A DNA stretch of 64,000 nt from Sabulicella rubraurantiaca (GTDB lineage: Bacteria > Pseudomonadota > Alphaproteobacteria > Acetobacterales > Acetobacteraceae). The stretch is taken from assembly GCF_017355885.1 (NCBI RefSeq), contig NZ_JAFEUU010000008.1:158234-222233 (forward strand), written 5' to 3'. Below, one piece after another: positions 8,060 through 17,063 of the stretch; within the stretch, counting starts at the first letter, position 1; each line of letters opens with the position of its first letter. Position numbers and translations under genes: made by a program. The notes under the pieces were generated by a model. It had not been told where the DNA came from and searched no databases. It worked only from the letters and a program-made list of their open reading frames with translations.

Positions 8060-8236
8060 TCAGCCCCGCTTCTTTGGCCGCTTTCTGCCCGTTGCCGGCT
8101 TGCCGCTCTTGGCCGCGGCGGAGATCTGGCGCTTGGCCTGCGCCGTCATGATGCCCCGAGCCGCACCCGCCCAGGCATTGGCGGCGCTCAGGGCCAAGCT
8201 GAGAAAGGGGTTCTTTTTGGTCCAGGGCTTCGCCAT
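8060..8236 (-). CDS. Small basic hypothetical protein
   Basis: 58 aa beginning MAKPWTKKNPFLSLALSAAN and ending GRKRPKKRG. It ends 12 bases upstream of the SRAP gene on the same strand, suggesting an operon. The N-terminal MAKPWTKKNPF-like start plus an Ala-rich helix and basic tail resemble small phasin-like or nucleic-acid-binding proteins common in alphaproteobacteria, but I cannot name a family. Coding potential rests on codon bias and the tight spacing. Confidence 0.45.
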   Translation of the reverse strand: MAKPWTKKNPFLSLALSAANAWAGAARGIMTAQAKRQISAAAKSGKPATGRKRPKKRG

Positions 8237-8419
8237 GCGTCCCTAAGCAACCCCCAGGGCCGCCAGTTTCCCCGATGGCTGATCTGCGCCGCAGGCTCCT
8301 CGCCCCAGCTTCCAGGGGAATACCTCCTCCTTCTGGCAAAGATTCGCATTCCGGCGCATCGGAAGGTCTGTCTCGTGCGTTTCGGAAAGAAGATGGAACT
8401 GAGCAATGAGGGCAGAAGG

Positions 8420-8797
8420 ATGAACATCAAAGAGGCGTCAGAGCGCAGCGGCGTGTCCGCGAAGATGATCCGCCACTACGAGATGATCGGCCTACTCCGT
8501 GCCGAGCGGCGCCCGAACAATTATCGCACCTACACGTCAAGGGAGATTTCGGTGCTGCGCTTCATCCGGCACGCCCGGGACTTGAACTTTCCGCTTGCCG
8601 AGGTGAAGCGGCTCTTGGGTCTCTGGCAGGACGACCAAAAGGCGGCTGAGGAAGTGCGGACTGTCGCCATGGAGCAGGTCGAGGTTCTGGAGGAGAAGGC
8701 GCAGTCGATGCGAGCCATGGCGAAGGCGCTGCGCGATCTGGCCGAGACGATCGCATCCCAGGAAAAGCCCGACGTGCCACGCTTCGAGGTGGCCTAA
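8420..8797 (+). CDS. MerR-family regulator, CueR-like without cysteines
   Basis: 125 aa from the ATG at 8420, where the alignment with CueR/HmrR begins (MNIKEASERSGVSAKMIRHYE). The frame continues 15 codons upstream, with a purine-rich AGAAGG close to the chosen start. The HTH (residues 1-20), wing (NNYRTYT) and dimerisation coiled coil (about 75-115) are intact. CueR-type regulators bind Cu(I) by two C-terminal cysteines; this protein has no cysteine at all and ends FEVA. It either senses something else or binds constitutively. No copper gene adjoins. Confidence 0.75.
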   Translation: MNIKEASERSGVSAKMIRHYEMIGLLRAERRPNNYRTYTSREISVLRFIRHARDLNFPLAEVKRLLGLWQDDQKAAEEVRTVAMEQVEVLEEKAQSMRAMAKALRDLAETIASQEKPDVPRFEVA

Positions 8798-9039
8798 CTC
8801 GACATCTCAAGCATCGGCCTAGCGACCTCAACCAGTCTGCCGCTTGTTTGCCGTGGATCAAAGCGGTCCCGTTAAGTAGCTGCAGCTAAGTGCGGGACGA
8901 GATTCTCCTGCGTCGTCGTTCCGGGTGCAAGCGACAGCGCCCGTAGCGCATGGACGACAGGGGCACGCAGTGTGCAGCTTTGCGTTGGGCCCGAAGCCGA
9001 TGTCAGCGAGGTGTCCTGACCGTGCACTCCGAGACGAGA

Positions 9040-9072
9040 AGGTCCGGGCTGGCTCCGCACCAGCCCGGACCT
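9040..9072 (-). terminator. Hairpin terminator of the CPC-motif gene
   Basis: Perfect 13-bp stem (AGGTCCGGGCTGG with its complement, 7-base loop) 12 bases beyond the stop of the minus-strand gene 9084-9494. On that strand it is followed by TCTCGTCTC, a weak U-tract. A similar GGTCCGGG hairpin follows the paralogous gene at 57525-57917. The remaining bases of 8798-9083 hold nothing else I can identify. Confidence 0.6.
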
Positions 9073-9083
9073 GATTGGGCGGC

Positions 9084-9494
9084 TCACCGGCTGGCAAGAC
9101 GCCGCTGAAGGCCGCGCTGCTGGAGAAGGCTGCCATCACCGTTCATCGTGACCAGGGCGCTGGGCCGCGTGCCCGAAGGCACCCACACCACCTCGGCGCG
9201 GCCGTCGCCGGAGGTGAAGACATGGGCGACCATGCCGGTCTGGCCCCGCTGCTCGTATTGCGGCTCCAGGTAGGTGAAGGAGCGGTTCTCCTCCTCGAAG
9301 CGGGCGATGAGGTTGCCGCCGCCAACGGCGTTGCTGGGCGCGGCCGAACCGTAGTCGATGCTCGAGTCTTCGGCTCCATGGTTCATGCAGGGGCAGGATT
9401 GCGCGACGGCCGTACCGGTGCCGAGAAGCGCCGCGATGGCGGCAGACCGGGCAAGGGCCAGCGGCAAGGCATAGATCAGGGAATAGGCGTTCAT
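9084..9494 (-). CDS. Secreted CPC-motif protein, paralog 1
   Basis: 136 aa from the ATG at 9494, chosen for its GGGAGG ribosome site and because it starts a signal peptide with cleavage after AVAQ. The mature protein opens SCPCMNHGAEDSSIDYG, then GGGNLIARF, a PQYEQ block, HVFTSGDGRAEVVWVPSGTR, and ends QRRLASR. The paralog at 57525-57917 shares every one of these blocks. The two N-terminal cysteines (CPC) may form a disulfide or bind metal. Family unknown to me. Divergent from the regulator at 9706 with about 210 bases between, and its leader is homologous to two others. Confidence 0.7.
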   Translation of the reverse strand: MNAYSLIYALPLALARSAAIAALLGTGTAVAQSCPCMNHGAEDSSIDYGSAAPSNAVGGGNLIARFEEENRSFTYLEPQYEQRGQTGMVAHVFTSGDGRAEVVWVPSGTRPSALVTMNGDGSLLQQRGLQRRLASR

Positions 9495-9566
9495 TTGAGC
9501 CTCCCTTGCGAAGCTGGCCGGTGCATCCGGACTATCCGAATGCTTCATTCAAGCCATTCCGCGTCG
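9495..9566 (-). promoter_or_regulatory. Conserved 5-prime leader, copy 1
   Basis: Read on the minus strand this starts CGACGCGGAATGGCTTG and continues with CGGATAGTCCGG, CCGGCC and AGGGAGGC before the start codon. It aligns over about 70 bases with the leader of the DUF1127 gene (13656-13726) and more weakly with 57453-57524. A shared promoter or regulator is inferred; no transcription start is known. Confidence 0.5.
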
Positions 9567-9610
9567 GAGACCCACAAATGCCTCGTTGCCCCCGGCTAAA
9601 TCCTGATTGG

Positions 9611-9646
9611 GAGGTGCAAATCTTGCGCTGAAGGCATGGAATTTTG
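9611..9646 (+). promoter_or_regulatory. Direct repeats upstream of regulator 1
   Basis: GAGGTGCAAATCTTG at 9611 and GGCATGGAATTTTG at 9633 are imperfect repeats with starts 22 bases apart, about 60-95 bases before the regulator start. The same arrangement (GAGGTGGAAGTCT and GAGGTGGAATCTTG, also 22 apart) lies at 13771-13806 before regulator 2. Candidate autoregulatory operator for an OmpR-type DNA-binding domain, which typically uses direct repeats. Confidence 0.4.
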
Positions 9647-9705
9647 ATGCAAGCCCTTCTCGCCTCCGCTAAGGCTCGCGGGGACGATGTCCGGGAGAGC
9701 CGGCC

Positions 9706-11301
9706 ATGGGGGAGAGTCATCCTTCCATCGTTTTCCGCTTTGCAGGTTTCATCCTCAATCCGAGCCGAGCGGTCCTGCGCAGTGGCGATGGCAGCGAGAT
9801 CTCTTTGCGGCCGAAGACCTTCGACGTGCTGCGGCACCTCCTTGCGAACGCGGGTCGGCTGGTCACGCGTGAGGAACTCCTCGCCGCCGTCTGGCCTGGG
9901 CTCTTTGTCGCCGATGAGAGCGTCACGGGCTGCGTCGCCGAAATCCGCCGCGCCCTCCGTGACGACGGGCGGCTGCTCCGCACCCTGCCGAAACGCGGCT
10001 ACCTGCTCGAAGCCGAGGTGATACAGGAGGAAGCAGGCTCCCCTCCTTCTGAAGCGACTGAGAAGCCAACTTCTCTTGGTGGCCGAACTCTGGGTGAAGC
10101 TTCCTATCACCCGCCCCTCCCAGCGGATCATCCTTCGCTCGTTGTCCTGCCCTTCGCCAATCTGAGCGGCGACCCTGACCAGGAGTACTTCTCCGACGGC
10201 ATGACCGAGGAACTGATCAACCAACTCTCACGCGCGCGCTGGTTCTACGTCATCGCGCGCAATTCGAGCTTCACCTACAAGGGCCGCGCGGTAGACCCTC
10301 GTCAGGTTGGGCGCGATCTCGGCATTCAGTATGTGCTCGAAGGCAGCGTGCGCCGTGCGGCGGGCCGGGTGCGCATTTCCTGCCAGCTCATTGATGCCCA
10401 GACCGGCCACCAGCTTTGGGCCGAGCGGTTCGAGGGCACCTTGGACGACATCTTCGATCTGCAGGATCGGGTTGCCGAAGCCGTCGCAGGCGCCATCGAG
10501 CCGAGCCTGCAGCATGCGGAGATCCAGCGCGCACGGGCCAAGCCGACCGGCAGCCTGAACGCCTACGATCTGCTGCTCCAGGCCATGCATTGCCATCGGA
10601 CCATGACGAGGGAGGGCGACGACCAAGCACTGTGCCTGCTCCGCGCGGCCATTGAGCTGGACCCCGAGTTTGCCTTGGGTAAGGCGCAACTGGCCTACAC
10701 GACGATCTTCCTGGCGGCTCACAACAGGGGCAACGAAGCAATCCTGGAGGAAGGCGTCCGATGCGCTCGCGAGGCATTGGCGAGCAGTCGGGATGATCCC
10801 CTCGTTCTCGCCTTCGCAGCTTTAGCCCTCGCTTTCCACGTTGCGGACTATCCAACTGCACGCGCGGCCGCCGCGCGGGCCCAGGCGATGAGCCCCAACT
10901 CCGTCCAAATCGCCGTCTGCGCCGGATGGGTCTATGCTTTGAACAGCGAACCAGAACTCGCGCTCCAGGCCTTCCAGCGCGCGCAAAGGCTTAGTCCGCT
11001 TGATCCTGCTGTCGAGTACGTTTACGTGGGCCTCTCGTCGGTTCACGTCGCGCTTGGAGACTATGCGAGTGCGCTCGAATGGGCGGAACGCGCCGTGCAG
11101 ATCGCACCAAACTACGCGCCGGGGCACCGCTACCTGATCATCGCGAGTTGGTTGCTGGGCCGTGAGGATGCCGCCCGGGCTGCGGCAACACGGATGCTGG
11201 CGCTCTTCCCGAACGCCCGCGCGCAAATGCGTCGCTATCGGGACGATAGCTTCCGCCAGAAGATCGTTGGCGCACTAATAGCCGCAGGAATTCCAGAGTA
11301 G
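9706..11301 (+). CDS. Winged-helix/TolB-like/TPR regulator 1
   Basis: 531 aa. Residues about 8-100 form an OmpR/PhoB-type winged helix (FRFAGFILNP, LRPKTFDVLRHLLANAGRLV, then RRALRDDGRLLRTLPKRGYLLEAEV). Residues about 140-260 form a TolB/FlgO-like domain (LVVLPFANLSGDPDQEYFSDGMTEEL, then VLEGSVRR). The rest is TPR-like helical repeats. There is no receiver domain and no obvious membrane segment, so it is probably a cytoplasmic one-component regulator. Paralogs lie at 13866 and 53173. It is divergent from a secreted-protein gene that is a likely target. Confidence 0.8.
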   Translation: MGESHPSIVFRFAGFILNPSRAVLRSGDGSEISLRPKTFDVLRHLLANAGRLVTREELLAAVWPGLFVADESVTGCVAEIRRALRDDGRLLRTLPKRGYLLEAEVIQEEAGSPPSEATEKPTSLGGRTLGEASYHPPLPADHPSLVVLPFANLSGDPDQEYFSDGMTEELINQLSRARWFYVIARNSSFTYKGRAVDPRQVGRDLGIQYVLEGSVRRAAGRVRISCQLIDAQTGHQLWAERFEGTLDDIFDLQDRVAEAVAGAIEPSLQHAEIQRARAKPTGSLNAYDLLLQAMHCHRTMTREGDDQALCLLRAAIELDPEFALGKAQLAYTTIFLAAHNRGNEAILEEGVRCAREALASSRDDPLVLAFAALALAFHVADYPTARAAAARAQAMSPNSVQIAVCAGWVYALNSEPELALQAFQRAQRLSPLDPAVEYVYVGLSSVHVALGDYASALEWAERAVQIAPNYAPGHRYLIIASWLLGREDAARAAATRMLALFPNARAQMRRYRDDSFRQKIVGALIAAGIPE

Positions 11302-11477
11302 CGCGTCATAACGCGAACTGCTGCAGGGCCGTTACAGGAGATCTGCGCAACCTCACAACAGCGGAAGCTTGAATGCCGGTCACAGGCTCTGCTGGCCGTG
11401 TTTTCCTATCCTTCGTGCCATGAAAGACACGGGCATCGAGGCTCAGCCGTGAGTGGGCCGCCAACGGAACAGCCAGC

Positions 11478-13310
11478 TCATTGTGCGCGGCAGACTTGCA
11501 TCAGTCTCGTGAGGTTGTTCAGGACCGGACGGCAGGACGCGCGGTCGAAACCGATCCCCAGGACGCGCAGCACGTGGACGTCCAGGCTTGGCCCGTCGTC
11601 GGCGACGTCAGGGCTCTCCACAAGCACGAAGACAGGCCCAGTGTGCTCCCGGATCATTCGCTCCGTCTCGTCCGCCATGCGGTGCCCCTTCATGGAGAGG
11701 GCCTCGCCCACGTCCCAGGCGGCTCCCCCGCCCACGGTCCACCTCGTCGCTCCCACGAAACGGATCTCGCGACCAGCCAGGAAAGGAGCAGCAAAGGATA
11801 CGTACATCCCGGCCGCCACCACCAGCGAGCCCTCGGGAAGCTCAACGCGGGTAACCCCCACCGCCCTCGAGCTACGCGGCGCCCACTGCGGGTCAAAGCT
11901 CTCGCGAGAATGATCAGGGTATTCGGTGACCAGGGCACATACGCCGAGGACGGCGCCCATGCAAAGCGCGGCTCCTCGACGCCACAGCGCGCTCATCAGG
12001 TCTCTCTCTACCCGCCTTCGGCCATTCGGGGCTGCGAGCATCAGGGCACGGCCTGCCGCCCAAACCGGGACGCCGAGCAGCGCTTCGACCGGCAGAGCGT
12101 AGCGAAGGATCGAGAAGGTGCTGAGCCACGCCACGTAGGCGACGAGAAGGAAGCCCATCACCGCGTGCGCCGCACGCGTGGCCGCGTCCGGGACGGCGCC
12201 CGCGCAAGCGTCTTCTGTCGCACCGCCGCCAGTGAGGCCACCTCTGGATCGCAATCGGCGCCAGGCTTCACCTCCGGTGGCCAGCAGCAGGGCGGCGAGA
12301 CCAACCGCGAAGCGCGGGTCGGCCATGGGCGGCTCGATGACCAGCCCTTCCGTGCGGTGCGCCCAGAGCACGGGATAAAGCAGCGCTTCCGTCAGCGTGC
12401 GGGGAAGGAAGCCAAGGTCACTCGGGTTCTCGGGCAGGAACCATGGCGAGCGGAAGACGTTGTTGAAGAACGGTCCAAAGGGATTGCCGAACCGTTCCCA
12501 AAGGAACCATCCCCAGAGACCGTAGACTAACGCGAAGCCGAGCACACCGCCCGCCGCGAGCAGCGCAACGGCGCGAGCGCGCGCCTGCGGCGCGGCCAGG
12601 ATGGCAGCGATCACCAAGGCGGGCGGGTAGATGACCGCAGTCAGCTTCAGCCCAATCGCGCCGCCGCCGAGGGCGCCTGCAAGCAGCCGCAGCCTCTCGG
12701 CACGGCGGCCTTCCCCGGCGTCGTCAGCACTCGCCGCGAGCAGCAGCGCCAGCAGAGCACCGACAACGACGCATGCCACCTGGACGTCGTTTTGGGTCGC
12801 GCCCACCTCGGGCAGCGTCGCCGCTCCGGTCAGCCCAAAGAGCGCGACCAGGAGGCTGGCCCCCGTCGCACGGCGGGCTGCCCCGTGGCAGGCGACGTTG
12901 GTGACCGCGAGCACCAGGAAAGCGAGCAGCCCAAGATAGCCGGCCTGCAGCATGGTGACGGCCCTGGGCCAGCCATTCAGCGGGCTCGTGGTCAGGAGAT
13001 AGAATGGCAGGTCGAGGAGTGGGTGGAGAAAGCTATGCATCCCCGCCGGCGCGAGGTCGATGTTCCACCGCCCCTCCAGAAGAGCCCAAGCATTGTGATA
13101 GTGGTAGTTGCGCAGGTCGGGATTGACGTCGCGCCCGAGAGCAAGAGCAGTTATTGCCGCCGCGGCCCAGCAGGCAATGAATACACCCCATCCCATCCGC
13201 ACGCCGGGCTCGTGCTTTCGGCACGCAAAGGTTGCAGATGCAAGCTCAGTAAGCCCTGGCTTGTGGAGGATGACTTCCCTCTCGGGCGTTTCCAGAAGCT
13301 GCTTTGCCAT
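11478..13310 (-). CDS. Polytopic membrane protein, GT-C-like
   Basis: 610 aa, with GGGAG before the ATG. About ten hydrophobic segments from residue 40 onward. The first periplasmic loop contains RDVNPDLRNYHYHNAW, an acidic Asp/Tyr/His-rich loop like that of GT-C superfamily glycosyltransferases and related polyprenyl-sugar enzymes. A soluble C-terminal part of about 130 residues follows the last membrane span and includes FVLVESPDVADDG. It would act in the inner membrane on lipid-linked sugars if the assignment is right; the substrate is unknown. It stands alone and is convergent with regulator 1. A degenerate piece of a related C-terminus occurs at 58161-58250. Confidence 0.6.
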   Translation of the reverse strand: MAKQLLETPEREVILHKPGLTELASATFACRKHEPGVRMGWGVFIACWAAAAITALALGRDVNPDLRNYHYHNAWALLEGRWNIDLAPAGMHSFLHPLLDLPFYLLTTSPLNGWPRAVTMLQAGYLGLLAFLVLAVTNVACHGAARRATGASLLVALFGLTGAATLPEVGATQNDVQVACVVVGALLALLLAASADDAGEGRRAERLRLLAGALGGGAIGLKLTAVIYPPALVIAAILAAPQARARAVALLAAGGVLGFALVYGLWGWFLWERFGNPFGPFFNNVFRSPWFLPENPSDLGFLPRTLTEALLYPVLWAHRTEGLVIEPPMADPRFAVGLAALLLATGGEAWRRLRSRGGLTGGGATEDACAGAVPDAATRAAHAVMGFLLVAYVAWLSTFSILRYALPVEALLGVPVWAAGRALMLAAPNGRRRVERDLMSALWRRGAALCMGAVLGVCALVTEYPDHSRESFDPQWAPRSSRAVGVTRVELPEGSLVVAAGMYVSFAAPFLAGREIRFVGATRWTVGGGAAWDVGEALSMKGHRMADETERMIREHTGPVFVLVESPDVADDGPSLDVHVLRVLGIGFDRASCRPVLNNLTRLMQVCRAQ

Positions 13311-13397
13311 GTCGTGTCTCCCGAGATCTGGCCACTGTTCTCAAAGCACCTGCCTTAGGGCGAGCTTTCCCTAAGCTGCGTAGAAGACGCCCGGCTC

Positions 13398-13655
13398 TCA
13401 GAAAGGGAGCATCCCCCGCACGATATCTCTTTGCATGAGCAGATCGCCGGCATATCGATGAGCGTCTGGCCGCAACCCTATGTCGGCGAGCATCCGGTCG
13501 CTCACATGGGCGAGTTCGTCCCGCTCCCCTGGCAGCTTGAATGCTTGAAGCCACGCAGTCAGGCGGACGTAGAGCCTTGCCGAGCGGTTTCCCTGCCGGC
13601 TGGCTGGCCTGGCGAGCGGGATTTGAAAGGCGGAGATCGGGGCTGAGTAGGACAT
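13398..13655 (-). CDS. DUF1127-family protein
   Basis: 85 aa from the ATG at 13655, which has GGGAGG at the right spacing; the frame is open further upstream without support. The C-terminal part has the DUF1127 signature: REL-like helix ending ELAHVSDRMLADIGL then R/D-rich residues. DUF1127 proteins are small, basic and often stress-induced or RNA-binding in alphaproteobacteria. This one is longer at the N-terminus than the usual 45-60 aa. It is divergent from regulator 2 and shares its leader with the CPC-motif genes. Confidence 0.75.
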   Translation of the reverse strand: MSYSAPISAFQIPLARPASRQGNRSARLYVRLTAWLQAFKLPGERDELAHVSDRMLADIGLRPDAHRYAGDLLMQRDIVRGMLPF

Positions 13656-13726
13656 CGTAAGCCTCCCTGCTGGCTCGGCCGGCCTCCCAGACCATCCGGG
13701 CACTGCCGCCAAGCCGTTCTGCATCG
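13656..13726 (-). promoter_or_regulatory. Conserved 5-prime leader, copy 2
   Basis: On the minus strand it starts CGATGCAGAACGGCTTGG and continues CCCGGATGGTCTGG, GGCCGGCC and AGGGAGGC. Aligned with copy 1 at 9495-9566 it keeps the same order and nearly the same spacing, although the downstream genes encode unrelated proteins. This argues for a shared regulatory region rather than gene duplication alone. Confidence 0.5.
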
Positions 13727-13770
13727 GTGGCCCGAGGGTGCCTTGGCGGCCCGAAACTCGTCCTGGAAAG

Positions 13771-13806
13771 GAGGTGGAAGTCTCGTAGAAACGAGGTGGA
13801 ATCTTG
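13771..13806 (+). promoter_or_regulatory. Direct repeats upstream of regulator 2
   Basis: GAGGTGGAAGTCT (13771) and GAGGTGGAATCTTG (13793) match at 11 of the first 13 positions with a 22-base period. They lie 60-95 bases before the regulator start, as at regulator 1. Inferred operator; no binding evidence. Confidence 0.45.
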
Positions 13807-13865
13807 CTGCGCCCCCTTCCCTCCTGCGCCTAGGCTTCCCGGGGAGATATCCACGGGAGCCGGCC

Positions 13866-15470
13866 ATGGATGAAGCGAAGAGCGCTGCCGCCTTCCGCTT
13901 CGCGGGCTTCACCCTCGACCCGCGGCGCGGGGCGCTGATCGACGGTTCCGGCGGGGAGGTCGCCCTGCGGCCGAAAACCTTCGGCGTGCTGCGGCACCTT
14001 CTTGCGAACGCAGGTCGACTGGTCACGCGCGAGGAGCTGCTCGCCGCAGTCTGGCCGGGGATTTTTGTGGCCGATGAAAGCGTCACAGGCTGCGTCGCCG
14101 AGATCCGTCGGGCGCTCGGCGACGACGGGCGACTGCTCCGCACCATGCCGAAGCGAGGGTACCTGCTCGAGGCCGAGGTGACGCAGGCTACCGGCGACGC
14201 ATCAGAAACCAAGGACGCGGAGAAGGCCCCGTCCTTTGACCGCCAAGCGTCGGGTGAGGCCACGCCACATCCCCTCGTCCCGCCAGCCCGCGCCTCCCTT
14301 GTCGTCCTGCCCTTCGCCAACCTGAGCGGTGATCCCGAGCAGGACTACTTCGCCGATGGCATCACGGAGGAGTTGACGACGGCACTGAGCCGGGTCCGTT
14401 GGTTCTTCGTCATCGCCCGGAACTCCGCCTTCACCTACAAAGGGCGTGCTGTGGATGTGCGCCAGGTCGGTCGGGAGCTTGGCGTTCGCTATGTGCTTGA
14501 GGGCAGCGTCCGCAAGGCTGGCGAGCGCGTCCGCATCACAGCCCAACTCACCGAAACTGAGACGGGGCACCATGTCTGGGCGGACCGCTTTGAGGGCACA
14601 TTCGGCGACATTTTCGCCCTCCAGGACCAAGTGGCCGAGGCTGTGGCAGGTGCGGTCGAGCCGAGCCTTCAGGCCGCCGAGATCGTGCGCGCCTCCGCCA
14701 AGCCGACCGAGAGCCTCGACGCCTACGACCTTTACTTGCGTGCGCTCAGCCGGATCTACCGCATGACGCGCGAAGACAGCGATGCAGCGCTTACCCTGTT
14801 CCGCCAAGCGGTCGAACTTGACCCGGATTTCGCGCGGGCAAGAGCCAACAGCGCCGCGTACCGGGTGGTTCGGAAAACGCAGGGTTGGTCTGAACCTAAG
14901 GAATGGGCGGAAGGCGCAGCCTGGGCGAGAGCGGTTCTAAGATTTGACCAGGACGACCCGGGTGTCCTTCGGTGCGCAGCCCTCGCAGTCGCCCATCTCG
15001 CTCGGGACTATGCGGCCGGCGTCGCGGCGGCCGAGCGGGCCATCGCGCTGAACAGCGGCTCGGCCCAGGTCCTGCTAAGCTGCGCGTGGGTCTTCATCTA
15101 TGCGTGCCAGCCCGAGAGGGCGATCCCGCTTTTCGAGCGCGCCATACGTCTCAGCCCGCACGACCCCGAGGAAGCCTTTATGCTTTCTGGCATTGCGTTG
15201 GCCTATCTCGTCACAGGTGACTTCGAGGCCGCTGTTCAATGGGCCGATCGCTCGGTGAGTCACGCACCGAATTGGCTATCAGGACGTCGTACGTTGATTG
15301 GCGCGCTCATGCTGTCCGGCCGGGAGGTAAAGGCTCACGAGGCCGCAGCGGCTTTGAAAAATGTCGCGCCGCAAGATCGCAGCCTCGAGGCAGTAATTCC
15401 TCCTCTCCGGAATAAGGATATCCGCGACCGCTACATCGCGGCCTTGAGAGCGGCTGGCGTACCAGGCTGA
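13866..15470 (+). CDS. Winged-helix/TolB-like/TPR regulator 2
   Basis: 534 aa from the ATG at 13866; the frame is open for 41 codons upstream, but the homology with the two paralogs starts here (FRFAGFTLDPRRGALID) and the AGCCGGCC context before the ATG is shared. Winged helix at about 10-100, TolB-like domain at about 140-260 (LVVLPFANLSGDPEQDYFAD, VLEGSVRK), TPR-like repeats to the end (AALRAAGVPG). Closest in the window to regulator 3 at 53173-54777, including the C-terminal RDRYIAALR. Divergent from the DUF1127 gene. Confidence 0.82.
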   Translation: MDEAKSAAAFRFAGFTLDPRRGALIDGSGGEVALRPKTFGVLRHLLANAGRLVTREELLAAVWPGIFVADESVTGCVAEIRRALGDDGRLLRTMPKRGYLLEAEVTQATGDASETKDAEKAPSFDRQASGEATPHPLVPPARASLVVLPFANLSGDPEQDYFADGITEELTTALSRVRWFFVIARNSAFTYKGRAVDVRQVGRELGVRYVLEGSVRKAGERVRITAQLTETETGHHVWADRFEGTFGDIFALQDQVAEAVAGAVEPSLQAAEIVRASAKPTESLDAYDLYLRALSRIYRMTREDSDAALTLFRQAVELDPDFARARANSAAYRVVRKTQGWSEPKEWAEGAAWARAVLRFDQDDPGVLRCAALAVAHLARDYAAGVAAAERAIALNSGSAQVLLSCAWVFIYACQPERAIPLFERAIRLSPHDPEEAFMLSGIALAYLVTGDFEAAVQWADRSVSHAPNWLSGRRTLIGALMLSGREVKAHEAAAALKNVAPQDRSLEAVIPPLRNKDIRDRYIAALRAAGVPG

Positions 15471-15911
15471 GAGTGCCATGCGGGCCGGAGGCTTGCAGCC
15501 GCTCTCAAAGCGTCCGCCGCGAAGGCGCTAGGCGCTTCTCCATCTCGAAATCTAATCCTTTCAAGCGCGGCCGACTGACCTCAGCCACACCTCCGCCTGA
15601 CACCCGGCCTGGCGCGCGGATACGCGCACCAGCACTGAGGAGGCGCGACCATTCACGCGCCAAGCCTGCACCCGACGGAAGCGCCAAGGGCGAAGGGGAA
15701 AGGCATCCATCAGGATGCCGGCCTTCGCGGCCTCGCTCGCACCGGCAGCAGGCCTCTCGGCGGACACGATCAGTGGCGTGGCACGGCTCCTTTGTTCGCT
15801 AAATGTTCCCTCTAGCCTCCCTCTGCGTCAAGCCGATTCCGGCGGGCTGCCCGACCCGGTTCTTTCGAGGAGGAGCAACCCGCTTCTCCAATCCCGGAAA
15901 AGGACAAGACC
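15471..15911. other. Intergenic, no gene seen
   Basis: About 440 bases between regulator 2 and the next gene. Short frames here have no codon bias or ribosome sites that I trust. The stretch CGAGGAGGAGCAACC before 15912 is the likely ribosome-binding region for the next gene. Confidence 0.5.
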
Positions 15912-16439
15912 GTGCCTTGGACGAATTACAGCCTCGCGCCGGGCCAGCCGGTGAATGCCGCCTTTCTTCGCTCGAAGCTCTGTCACCTTGCGCATGGCAA
16001 GCGCTACACGGTCGTGGCCGACGCCCTCACCGAAGTTGGCTACTACGCCGCGGTCGCTGAGCGCGACCTCAAGACCGGCACCAGCCGGATCTTCGCCACC
16101 ACCGCTCGCTTCTTCCGCCACGCGGCCGCGCTGAGCGTCGAATGGCAGACGGAGTTCAACGAACCGCAGCTGCGCGAATGCCCGGAGGCTGTCTTCAACG
16201 CCCTCACGCCGCTCGCGGCGCACCAGGCCAAGGCGCGGCAATGGCGCGACGTGGTGAGGCAGCGCATCGAGGCCTCCCGCCCGGTCTGGCCGGACTGGCT
16301 GAAGCCGCAGCCCAGCAAGAAGCACGACCACCGGCAAGGCTGGCTCTTCGCCAGAAAGGCTGACGCGGCCCCCAGGCGGGGGCCTCGGGCCTCGCTTCAC
16401 AAAATCGTTGCGGAGGCATCAAACGTAACGATACGGTAG
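15912..16439 (+). CDS. Hypothetical protein, DUF6927-like
   Basis: 175 aa with a GTG start. The pattern RYTVVADALTEVGYYAAVAE, then a TG-turn, a central strand region, LRECPEAVFNALTP and ARQWRDVVRQRIEA resembles a small family found on alphaproteobacterial plasmids that I recall as DUF6927 (conserved ALxxxxxYYAAVE, CPxxxLxLLTP and WRxxC blocks). Function unknown. The last 30 residues are basic and probably disordered. The family link is from memory and should be treated as tentative. Confidence 0.6.
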   Translation: MPWTNYSLAPGQPVNAAFLRSKLCHLAHGKRYTVVADALTEVGYYAAVAERDLKTGTSRIFATTARFFRHAAALSVEWQTEFNEPQLRECPEAVFNALTPLAAHQAKARQWRDVVRQRIEASRPVWPDWLKPQPSKKHDHRQGWLFARKADAAPRRGPRASLHKIVAEASNVTIR

Positions 16440-16485
16440 TGTCAACGCGCTTGCGGCGGGGGCACATCGTGACCAACGAGCTGGC

Positions 16486-17028
16486 TTGCGAGGAAGAGAC
16501 GAAGAACTGTGTGAGGCGGCCCGCCAGGCGGGACGCGCTTCAGACGGTCTGTCTCCGGTAATCCATCGCAGAGCGGTGCTGGGATTCCAGGCCAGCCTCC
16601 TCCCATGCGCAGTGACGGTCTGGCTTTCCCCTAGAATGTCATCTGCTCAGGCCGGGATATTTCTCCTCGCAATCGATGTGTCGCCTGAGGTCGCGGCCGG
16701 AGCGGTTGTGGTCGACGTCCGAAGCTCGACGGAGAGGCATCGCGACGGTGCGCCGCGCATGCGGCACCACTGGATCCCGCTCGGCGCGGAGCGATGGTCG
16801 GGAGCCGCGACGCCGCCGGAGCGCCAAGATTTTCTGCGACGAGTTTCAGGCACCTTCGGTCCAGCTGGAAGCGCGCCTCGCCTCATCGTCCTCTGCTCCA
16901 TCGGCGTGAGGTCGGCATCCGCGGTGCATCTTCTCGCTGCATCCGGCTACGACGCGGAAAGTCCGCAGGATGGTTGGCTCGGCAATGAGACAGGCCCCGG
17001 CCTGCGTGCCATCGAGCCACGTGGCTGA
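16486..17028 (+). CDS. Rhodanese-like protein
   Basis: 180 aa. Residues about 74-165 are a single rhodanese domain: VVVDVRSSTERHRDGAP, a central HHWIPLG, and the active-site loop CSIGVR with catalytic Cys137 closed by Arg142. A hydrophobic segment preceded by HRRAV (about 28-55) may be an export signal; if so the start is later than the first ATG, but no better start codon with a ribosome site is evident. The domain carries persulfide sulfur in active members. 35 bases upstream of the lipoprotein gene. Confidence 0.72.
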   Translation: MRGRDEELCEAARQAGRASDGLSPVIHRRAVLGFQASLLPCAVTVWLSPRMSSAQAGIFLLAIDVSPEVAAGAVVVDVRSSTERHRDGAPRMRHHWIPLGAERWSGAATPPERQDFLRRVSGTFGPAGSAPRLIVLCSIGVRSASAVHLLAASGYDAESPQDGWLGNETGPGLRAIEPRG

Positions 17029-17063
17029 GTGTCCGGGATGACAGAACAAACGAGAAGGACTCC

